A DNA stretch of 14,125 bases, from positions 7,712 through 21,836 of the forward strand of contig WOZC01000111.1 of the NCBI GenBank assembly GCA_011620465.1. Direction: 5' to 3'. Source of the stretch: Anaerolineaceae bacterium. GTDB lineage: Bacteria > Chloroflexota > Anaerolineae > Anaerolineales > Anaerolineaceae. This document shows, piece after piece, positions 1 through 5,467 of the stretch; position 1 is the first letter of the stretch; every line of letters starts with the position of its first letter. Both the position numbers and the translations under genes were made by a program. The notes beneath the pieces were generated by a model. It was not told the origin of the DNA. It saw nothing but the letters and a program-made list of their open reading frames with translations, and ran no database searches.

Positions 1-114
1 AGGGATGGTGGCTTGTCCCCATCCGGCAGGGAATATACGTGTCAGCTGGACGGAATGGCGCAAGGCCATTCCCTACGGACAACCGCCTCTTTTATTGTAG
101 GGATGGTGGCTTGT
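1..114. repeat. Short repeat patch: 16-bp direct repeat plus 8-bp hairpin
   Basis: The 16-mer AGGGATGGTGGCTTGT occurs at 1-16 and again, exactly, at 99-114. Between them lies a perfect inverted repeat, GGAATGGC (52-59) and GCCATTCC (65-72), with a 5-nt loop, followed by CCTAC, which is the complement of the GTAGGG start of the direct repeat. This is the look of an interspersed palindromic (REP/MITE-like) repeat whose left end is cut by the window edge. Open frames across it look like artefacts. I infer a dispersed intergenic repeat; copy number elsewhere cannot be seen here. Confidence 0.5.
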
Positions 115-230
115 GTGAATACCATGATTATTTACACTTTGTTCGAGGTGTTTGTTTACACTTTTTTCTATCAAAAACACTCCCTACCGTTCTGTCATTC
201 TTACGCAAATCTAATCCATGTGCGATAACA

Positions 231-260
231 TAATAGAGTGCCATTTTATGGTACTATAAT
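231..260 (+). promoter_or_regulatory. Predicted sigma-70-type promoter of the fmdB-like gene
   Basis: A perfect -10 box TATAAT lies at 255-260. The best -35 candidate is weak (TAATAG at 231-236, 18-bp spacer). The ATG follows 27 bp downstream of the -10, with a GGAG ribosome binding site at 273-276. The stretch 115-230 upstream is AT-rich and holds nothing else that I recognise. Confidence 0.5.
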
Positions 261-287
261 GGTTCTGGATTTGGAGAAGTTAGAGAA

Positions 288-599
288 ATGCCTGTTTATA
301 GTTATCTTTGCGAAGAATGCGGTCATCGTTTTGACCAATTTCAACATTTTACCGATGACCCGTTAACGGTTTGTCCCGTCTGTGGCCAGGTTGCCCTGCG
401 CAAGGTCTATACACCGGTCGGGATTGTCTTTAAAGGTAAAGGCTTTTATGCCACCGATAACCGCTCCCCATCCGGTCAGAAATATGGTCACAAAGATAAT
501 GGGGAAAGCGGCAATGGCGCCAAGTCACCCTCCGAACCCACGAAAACTGAAGGTCCTGCCAAAGAGCCCAGCAAACAAACTACACAAACCGCCGATTAG
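288..599 (+). CDS. FmdB-type zinc-ribbon protein
   Basis: This 103-residue protein starts MPVYSYLCEECGHRF and carries two CxxC knuckles (Cys8/Cys11 and Cys29/Cys32), forming the single zinc ribbon typical of the FmdB/CxxC_CxxC_SSSS family. After about residue 60 it becomes a low-complexity, hydrophilic tail rich in Ser, Pro, Lys and Thr, probably disordered. The family was named after a putative regulator of a formamidase/amidase operon, but most members have no proven function; a role in nucleic-acid or protein binding is only inferred. It is monocistronic, with its own promoter (TATAAT at 255-260) and a terminator overlapping its end. The start has GGAG 11 nt upstream. The family assignment is firm, the function is not. 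Confidence 0.9.
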   Translation: MPVYSYLCEECGHRFDQFQHFTDDPLTVCPVCGQVALRKVYTPVGIVFKGKGFYATDNRSPSGQKYGHKDNGESGNGAKSPSEPTKTEGPAKEPSKQTTQTAD

Positions 600-611
600 G
601 CGGTTTTTTTA
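586..611 (+). terminator. Rho-independent terminator of the fmdB-like gene
   Basis: An 8-bp perfect stem AAACCGCC (586-593) and GGCGGTTT (599-606) with loop GATTA runs straight into a T tract ending at 611. The stop codon TAG (597-599) lies in the loop and first stem base, so the coding sequence ends inside the terminator. Confidence 0.9.
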
Positions 612-644
612 TTCCCAGAGAGATTTTGCTTTCAAAATCACCTG

Positions 645-683
645 AGATAAAAGACAGGGCTGGAGCAGTGACTGCCCCAGCCC
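645..683 (-). terminator. Probable terminator downstream of the VWA gene
   Basis: GGGCTGG-A-GCAG (657-668), loop TGA, then CTGC-C-CCAGCCC (672-683): an 11-bp stem with one A.C mismatch. Read on the - strand it is followed by the T-rich run TGTCTTTTATC; on the + strand it is followed by C-rich sequence. It lies 27 bp past the VWA stop codon, so it most likely ends the long - strand transcription unit. A tandem 8-bp repeat ACCCCCTG (685-692, 693-700) sits between stop and stem. Confidence 0.6.
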
Positions 684-709
684 AACCCCCTGACCCCCTG
701 ATAACCCCA

Positions 710-1345
710 TTATTTGGTGCGTTTGTTATCTTCGTCCAGGTCAGCCTTCCAATCCTTAGGCAACGGTGCTCCGGAGCGCATATTGCGAATCGCATAATTC
801 AGGGAGGAAAATTGTATCTGGACCCCTTGTTTGTCCTTGACGTAATTCGAAGCCCGGCTGCTATCGATACCGATTGCTCCTGCGGCTGCTTGCGCGTCAA
901 TATTGGCACCCAGGAACAGGAATTCCCAGCCATCTTTCTTGCAGTCGTCAATCATTTTATGCAGCATGGCAGCGTTGGTTTCGCGCGAGGCGTTTTCGTA
1001 GCCATCAGTGGAGATGACCATGATGACCTTGTCGGCTCTGCCTTCAGGTTTGGTTTGTTTTTGGGCATTTACAATCTTGTGAATGCCGAGCGCAACAGCG
1101 TCATAGAGGGCGGTGCTGCCGCGCACGAAGTAGTCCTTGTCGGTCAAAGGAGCAATATCCTGCAGGTCGATGTGGTCATGCAGGACCTCGAAGAAGTTGT
1201 CGAATAAAATAGTGGTCACGCGTGTTTCCCCATCGATCTTTTTCTGATCGCTGATGGTCGCATTGAAACCCCCAATGGTGTCGCTCTCCAAGCCAGCCAT
1301 GGATCCGCTGCGGTCAAGGATGAAAATCAGTTCTGTTTTGTTCAT
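710..1345 (-). CDS. Stand-alone VWA (von Willebrand factor A) domain protein
   Basis: The 211-residue protein is almost entirely one VWA domain with a complete metal-ion-dependent adhesion site: DRSGS at residues 11-15 (Asp11, Ser13, Ser15), Thr78 in RGSTALYDA, and Asp114 in STDGYENAS. There is no signal peptide or membrane segment, so it is expected in the cytoplasm, binding a partner through a divalent metal. I chose the ATG at 1345 because AAGGAGG lies 5 nt before it; the frame stays open to 1387 but that extension has no ribosome binding site. It lies 74 bp downstream of the macro-domain gene on the same strand. From memory, close relatives of this VWA type occur in Clostridia, where a macro-domain gene is a frequent neighbour. 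The biochemical role is unknown; it is too short and too different to be called TerY with confidence. Confidence 0.85.
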   Translation of the reverse strand: MNKTELIFILDRSGSMAGLESDTIGGFNATISDQKKIDGETRVTTILFDNFFEVLHDHIDLQDIAPLTDKDYFVRGSTALYDAVALGIHKIVNAQKQTKPEGRADKVIMVISTDGYENASRETNAAMLHKMIDDCKKDGWEFLFLGANIDAQAAAGAIGIDSSRASNYVKDKQGVQIQFSSLNYAIRNMRSGAPLPKDWKADLDEDNKRTK

Positions 1346-1347
1346 GT

Positions 1348-1372
1348 AGACCTCCTTAATGATCTGAGGTCT
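1348..1372 (-). promoter_or_regulatory. Inverted repeat overlapping the VWA ribosome binding site
   Basis: On the - strand AGACCTC (1372-1366) and GAGGTCT (1354-1348) form a perfect 7-bp stem with an 11-nt loop. The 3' arm contains the GAGG of the AAGGAGG ribosome binding site of the VWA gene. In the mRNA this hairpin would hide the site and could lower or regulate VWA translation, or the dyad could be a protein operator. Pairing is seen in the sequence; regulation is inferred. Confidence 0.4.
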
Positions 1373-1399
1373 ATGATATTCCCCCAACCCTTTGGTGTG

Positions 1400-1416
1400 G
1401 TCGCCTAACAGGCGAC
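1400..1416. other. Small intergenic hairpin between the macro and VWA genes
   Basis: GTCGCC (1400-1405) and GGCGAC (1411-1416) form a perfect 6-bp stem with a 5-nt loop, just after the stop of the macro gene. On the - strand no T run follows, so it is not a convincing terminator; it may protect an mRNA end or act as a pause site. Confidence 0.35.
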
Positions 1417-1419
1417 ATT

Positions 1420-2430
1420 TTAGACGCCCAGCAACCCCTGGTCAAAATCGTAAAGCGCGGCATTCACCCTAACAATATCGTGCTCTCCCCGCTCCAAAAA
1501 GTAGCGTACAATCAGGTCGCGCTTATCACAGGGGCTGAAAGCGAAACCAGCGCGCGCCAGTAAATCCTGCGCATCTTGGACAGAGAGCTTCAACCCAATG
1601 GCAAGAGCCAGTACGGTAGATTTGCTAGGTACATAACCGGCGTTGCTGCGGATTTTGCTGAAGAGCCGGCGATCAATGTTGGAACGTTTGTAAGTTTCGA
1701 CGTCGGTCATGCCTTTGGCGTCAATGATACTGAGCACGGCTTCCGAAAAGGTCTTCTCTTTTGGAAAATTCAGCTTGCCTGCCAACGGCAAGTCAAGCTG
1801 TGTTGCAGCCACGGGTCGTTTGCGGGCAGGTTCGCGGCGTTTTTCGGAAGGAACAGCCCAGGGACCATAAGGATCACGTCGGTTGAGAATCCGGTATTCC
1901 TCTACATAATGATCATCAATATAGCTCCTAAGGTCATCGTGGAGTTTGAAACCAAGCGCGGTCGCTGTCTGGTCGAACATCACCAGGGTCACCTGTATAT
2001 CGCTTTGAAAAAGAAAACGGTTGATTTCATCCAGGGCAACCGCCAAAGCCAGTTCATAAGGGTAACGAAAACTGCCGGAGGAGAGCAATGGGAAAGCGAC
2101 ACTTTCGAGCTTGTAATCATATGCAAACTCAAGGCTCGAGCGATAAGCGCTGCGCAGCAGCTTCTCTTCGCCATGGTCGCCGCCCTGCCAGACTGGACCA
2201 ACGGCGTGGATCACGTATCTTGCGGGTAGTTTGAATCCAGGCGTTATCACCGCGCTGCCCGTTGGACAGCCCCCAATCGCCTCACAGGCTGCCGTCATTT
2301 CATCCACTCCGGCACTAGCAAAGATTCTGCCGCACACCCCGCCGCCCTGCTTCAGTTCAGTGTTTGCCGCGTTTACGATGGCATCCACTTCCATTCTGAC
2401 AATATCGTTGCGAATGATGTTAAATGGCAT
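1420..2430 (-). CDS. Macro-domain protein with C-terminal HTH-like region
   Basis: 336 residues. Residues 1-150 form a macro domain (ADP-ribose/O-acetyl-ADP-ribose binding fold): NAAN at 20-23, the glycine loop GGGVCGRIF at 29-37, ARYVIHAVGPVW at 70-81, and AFPLLSSGSFRYP at 112-124. A linker of about 75 residues, including basic stretches, leads to a conserved-looking segment (about 227-335) beginning FSEAVLSIIDAKGMTDVETY and including DRRLFSKIRS, which resembles a helix-turn-helix/lambda-repressor-like fold. Canonical macro hydrolases have VDGxIH in the loop; here it is VCGRIF, so hydrolase activity should not be assumed. The ATG is supported by GAGGG 6 nt upstream. It lies 23 bp after holA and 74 bp before the VWA gene. 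The protein could be a sensor of ADP-ribose-type ligands that also binds nucleic acid; that role is inference. The C-terminal assignment is from pattern only. Confidence 0.88.
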   Translation of the reverse strand: MPFNIIRNDIVRMEVDAIVNAANTELKQGGGVCGRIFASAGVDEMTAACEAIGGCPTGSAVITPGFKLPARYVIHAVGPVWQGGDHGEEKLLRSAYRSSLEFAYDYKLESVAFPLLSSGSFRYPYELALAVALDEINRFLFQSDIQVTLVMFDQTATALGFKLHDDLRSYIDDHYVEEYRILNRRDPYGPWAVPSEKRREPARKRPVAATQLDLPLAGKLNFPKEKTFSEAVLSIIDAKGMTDVETYKRSNIDRRLFSKIRSNAGYVPSKSTVLALAIGLKLSVQDAQDLLARAGFAFSPCDKRDLIVRYFLERGEHDIVRVNAALYDFDQGLLGV

Positions 2431-2453
2431 TTGTTTCCCTCAATTGTCGTAGT

Positions 2454-3473
2454 CTATCGGGTCAAATCGGCGATCAGCAATTCATAGGCAGTCTGACCAG
2501 GCATACCGCCGGTCTTGATGCCTTTATCGATGTCCAGCAAACGGCTGAAAATATCCAGCAGCTGACGCAAACTGAAGCGCTGTGCCTGGGTGTAGAGCTT
2601 GCGCGCAATAAAGTTGAGCACCTTCATCTCTTTCTCGATCTGCTGAACGCTGCCGCCTTCGTCAACGATCTCCCGCGCCTGGATCAGCATGCGGAACTGG
2701 CGGTGGATCATGCCGGAGAGCTCTATAACATCGCTTTTTTCGGTCAGCAATTGAAACTCTTGCATGGCTTTGACCGCATTGCGCTCGCCCAAAGCATCCG
2801 TCAGGGAAAAAATGCTGCCTTCTTGCTCGTGAGCGGTCAGCAGGGTGACGTCATCTGGTTCTACCACTCCTGATTTCCCAACGTAGGTGATCAGTTTTTC
2901 AATTTCATGTCCAGCCTGGAGGGTGTTATTGCCGATGTAGCTTGCCAACAAGTGCGCCGCATCCGGTCTGAAGGCACCGCCCAGCTCTTTGGCTTTCCGC
3001 AAAATCCAGGCAGGCATATCCTCATCAACCGGCAAGAGACAATCGATAATGATTCCCTTCTCACCGTTTTCCTCGATCCATTTGGTCACCCAGGCATAGC
3101 TTTTCTGATTTTCCCAGTTGCGTTCACCGCGTCGTTTGCTGACCTGATCGTCCACCACCATAACCAGGGCAGTGCTTTCAGGAAGAGCAGCAAACAAATC
3201 AAGGAAGATTTGCGGAGAATCTTTACCGGCTTTTGCCAGCATTGTTCGGGCATTTTCCACAATAATTAAACGTCGGTCTGCAAGGAAGGGAATGGTCAGC
3301 GCGTCAGCTTGCAATGCTTCGAAGCTTAGCATTTCACCATTCAGACGTATGGTGTTCAGGTCTGCCATGCTGGGGTCACCCAGACCAGCCTGGAAACCTG
3401 CCAGGATTTCTTTGATCCTGGCGTTGTCGTCTCCCCGCAGGAGGTAAAGGCTGGGTTTGCTTGCTTCTGCCAT
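2454..3473 (-). CDS. holA: DNA polymerase III subunit delta
   Basis: The 339-residue protein has the features of the clamp-loader delta subunit: an N-terminal segment LYLLRGDDNARIKEIL (residues 9-24), ALTIPFLADRRLIIVENA in the AAA+-like domain, the middle region with DEDMPAWILRKAKELG and IGNNTLQAGHEIEKLITY, and the C-terminal collar region with FSLTDALGERNAVKAM and an all-helical end. Its length matches the family (about 330-345). Delta opens the beta sliding clamp during loading onto DNA at replication forks; like other delta subunits it lacks a Walker A ATP site. Its ATG overlaps the stop of the DUF6391 gene by one base (TAATG), so translation is probably coupled to that gene. Confidence 0.92.
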   Translation of the reverse strand: MAEASKPSLYLLRGDDNARIKEILAGFQAGLGDPSMADLNTIRLNGEMLSFEALQADALTIPFLADRRLIIVENARTMLAKAGKDSPQIFLDLFAALPESTALVMVVDDQVSKRRGERNWENQKSYAWVTKWIEENGEKGIIIDCLLPVDEDMPAWILRKAKELGGAFRPDAAHLLASYIGNNTLQAGHEIEKLITYVGKSGVVEPDDVTLLTAHEQEGSIFSLTDALGERNAVKAMQEFQLLTEKSDVIELSGMIHRQFRMLIQAREIVDEGGSVQQIEKEMKVLNFIARKLYTQAQRFSLRQLLDIFSRLLDIDKGIKTGGMPGQTAYELLIADLTR

Positions 3474-3982
3474 TATGCCCGTGTGTTGATTTGGTGGAAA
3501 AAGCTGTTCCGGGTCTTCTGGCTGGTTACCAGGTTGACCTCCAGTCCGTCAATCTCAGAATCTGTTGTGACCGCTTCCTGCAAGCGGGGACCGATTGGTT
3601 TGGACAAAATGTAGACAGGAACAGCAACGAGCACAGAAAGCAGAATATGCCACCATTTTGGGGTTTTTCCACGGCTTAGAGCCATCAGGATGATGGAAGA
3701 AGCCGAGCCTGCCAGTAAGGAGGAAGCAACGATATTGGTGCCGCAACCTGGATGGATCGCCAATTGGGTTTCGCCAGCCTGCAGGCGTTTACGTGCCTCC
3801 AAAACTGCATCAGTGACCAGTTCGGTGGGCAGATCAGCAAAGAGTAAGAAGCCGCCCGGGTTGGAATGCCCCATCATCTTAACGCCCTTAAATCGCTCTG
3901 CCAAAACCTTCATCGTAGCGTGCTCGAGGGCATGGTTTCGACGGGTGGAGCGGATGAATGGAATTTTGTTCAGATTGTTCAT
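3473..3982 (-). CDS. DUF6391 family membrane protein
   Basis: The 169-residue protein contains HALEHAT (17-23), GHSNPGGF (38-45), TELV, and LAIHPGCGTN (74-83), a pattern I associate with DUF6391, found mainly in Cyanobacteria and Chloroflexota. Two hydrophobic segments follow, at about 84-102 and 111-128, with a basic SRGKTPKW loop between them, then a polar tail. The conserved His, Cys and Glu residues suggest metal binding or a catalytic site facing the cytoplasm, but no function is known to me. It lies 77 bp after radA and overlaps holA by one base. Its ribosome binding site is weak (an AGAGAAAGAG-type purine run before the ATG). Confidence 0.75.
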   Translation of the reverse strand: MNNLNKIPFIRSTRRNHALEHATMKVLAERFKGVKMMGHSNPGGFLLFADLPTELVTDAVLEARKRLQAGETQLAIHPGCGTNIVASSLLAGSASSIILMALSRGKTPKWWHILLSVLVAVPVYILSKPIGPRLQEAVTTDSEIDGLEVNLVTSQKTRNSFFHQINTRA

Positions 3983-4029
3983 GATCGGCTCTTTCTCTTG
4001 TTTGGTAAAGAATGATACCTTATTCGCGG

Positions 4030-4056
4030 AACCCTGGCAGAGAACCCTTCAGGGTT
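4030..4056. other. Intergenic inverted repeat after radA
   Basis: AACCCTG (4030-4036) and CAGGGTT (4050-4056) pair perfectly over a 13-nt loop. The loop also holds a second GAACCCT (4042-4048), a direct copy of 4029-4035, so alternative pairings exist. There is no T tract on either side, so I do not call a terminator; a processing or pause site between radA and the DUF6391 gene is possible. Confidence 0.3.
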
Positions 4057-4059
4057 TCA

Positions 4060-5457
4060 TTACCCCTTCTTTCCTTCATCTTCCAGTAATGCGGCTTTCA
4101 ATGCCTCGCGTAACGAGCGGGCTTCAAAGATTTCAATACCCTCTGGCCAGGGTTCGCCTTTGCGCAGGCGTTTGGGCACAACAGCGCGCTTAAATCCAAG
4201 CTTGGCTGCTTCCCGTAAACGGGTCTGCATCTGCCCAACCATGCGCAATTCGCCCGAAAGACCCACCTCGCCGATCAAAACTGTATCGGCACGCACTGCC
4301 TGGTCTTTATACGATGAGGTGATTGCGGTCGCGACTGCAAGGTCGGCAGCCGGCTCATCGATCCGCAGACCGCTGACCACATTGGTAATCACATCCTGGT
4401 TGCCCAACCCTACGCCCAGCCGGCGTGAGAGGACTGCCACGATAATCAGCAAACGGTTGAAATCGATCCCATTGGCTGTCCGGCGAGGGTTGCCGAAGTT
4501 GGTCGGCGTGGTCAACCCCTGGATCTCGACCAGCAGTGGTCGGGTGCCTTCCATGGTCACGGCAATTGCCGAGCCAGGAGCATTGACCATGCGCTCTGCC
4601 AGAAATACTTCACTGGGGTTGCGAACTTCCACCATACCGCGTTCTTGCATCTCAAAGACACCTACCTCGCTGGTGGCACCATAACGATTCTTAACCGACC
4701 GCAGCAGGCGATAGCTCTGAAAATGTTCACCCTCCAGGTACAGCACAGTATCAACGATGTGTTCGAGCACTCTCGGACCAGCAATTGTGCCTTCCTTGGT
4801 CACGTGTCCGATCAAAAAGACGGTAATTCCGCTGGTTTTCGCCAGTTCACGTAGCTTGGCTGCCGATTCCCTCACCTGGGAAATCGACCCTGCAGCTGAT
4901 TCCATTTCTGGCAGGGTGACAGTCTGGATCGAGTCGATGATGACCAACGATGGTTTCAGCTGGGAAATATGCTCAAAAATGACCCCCAGGTTGGTTTCGG
5001 TCACCAAATATAAGTTTTCTGGTAATTTGTTTTCTTCAGCCAGCCGCGCTGCACGCATTTTGATCTGGCGTTCCGATTCCTCACCCGAAACATAAAGAAT
5101 CGTATTTTTATCAGCAAGCTGCATCGCCATTTGCAGAGTCAACGTGCTTTTACCGATGCCGGGATCGCCCCCAATCAGCACAACTGAGCCGGGCACAATG
5201 CCCCCGCCCAACACCCGGGAGAATTCTTCCATCTCAAGCGGAACGCGCTCTTCCAGCTGCCCCTCGATATCAGCCAGTCGTCTGACCTGCGAAGTTCCAC
5301 TCAGCCCTCTTATAGGCAAAGCGGTTTTAGCCGTTGATTCCTGGACCAGCTCTTCAACCATGCTGTCCCAGCTATCACAGCTGGGACAGCGTCCAAAGGG
5401 GCGGGAACTGGTTTTCCCGCAAACTTGACAAACGTAGCGTGTATAGCTTTTTGCCAT
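4060..5457 (-). CDS. radA: DNA repair protein RadA (Sms)
   Basis: 465 residues, normal for the family. An N-terminal four-cysteine zinc finger (Cys10, Cys13, Cys24, Cys27) is followed by a RecA-like ATPase core with Walker A GDPGIGKS (97-104), Walker B LVIID (171-175) and the RadA-specific motif KNRYG (256-260, usually KNRFG). The C-terminal region from about residue 290 is the Lon-protease-like S16 fold, containing IDEPAADLAVATAI and GEVGLSGELR, which in RadA lacks the protease dyad. RadA is a hexameric helicase that drives branch migration in homologous recombination and repair. It starts 10 bp after the clpC stop, with a GAGG-like site in that gap, so it is almost certainly co-transcribed with clpC, as in Firmicutes. 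Confidence 0.97.
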   Translation of the reverse strand: MAKSYTRYVCQVCGKTSSRPFGRCPSCDSWDSMVEELVQESTAKTALPIRGLSGTSQVRRLADIEGQLEERVPLEMEEFSRVLGGGIVPGSVVLIGGDPGIGKSTLTLQMAMQLADKNTILYVSGEESERQIKMRAARLAEENKLPENLYLVTETNLGVIFEHISQLKPSLVIIDSIQTVTLPEMESAAGSISQVRESAAKLRELAKTSGITVFLIGHVTKEGTIAGPRVLEHIVDTVLYLEGEHFQSYRLLRSVKNRYGATSEVGVFEMQERGMVEVRNPSEVFLAERMVNAPGSAIAVTMEGTRPLLVEIQGLTTPTNFGNPRRTANGIDFNRLLIIVAVLSRRLGVGLGNQDVITNVVSGLRIDEPAADLAVATAITSSYKDQAVRADTVLIGEVGLSGELRMVGQMQTRLREAAKLGFKRAVVPKRLRKGEPWPEGIEIFEARSLREALKAALLEDEGKKG

Positions 5458-5467
5458 TGAGCCTCGC

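Noticed and set aside
626..1207. Long + strand open frame of 193 codons opposite the VWA gene
   Set aside because: It is antisense to a clear VWA domain, has no ribosome binding site or recognisable motif, and runs through the terminator-like stem.
710..1345. Calling the VWA gene terY
   Set aside because: The N-terminal motif region and length do not match TerY closely, and no TerC/D/E-type gene is in the window.
1400..1416. Terminator between the macro and VWA genes
   Set aside because: The 6-bp stem lacks a following T run on the transcribed strand, so read-through into the VWA gene is more likely.
1576..2229. Long + strand open frame of 217 codons opposite the macro gene
   Set aside because: The opposite strand encodes a clear macro domain with its own ribosome binding site; this frame shows no family pattern.
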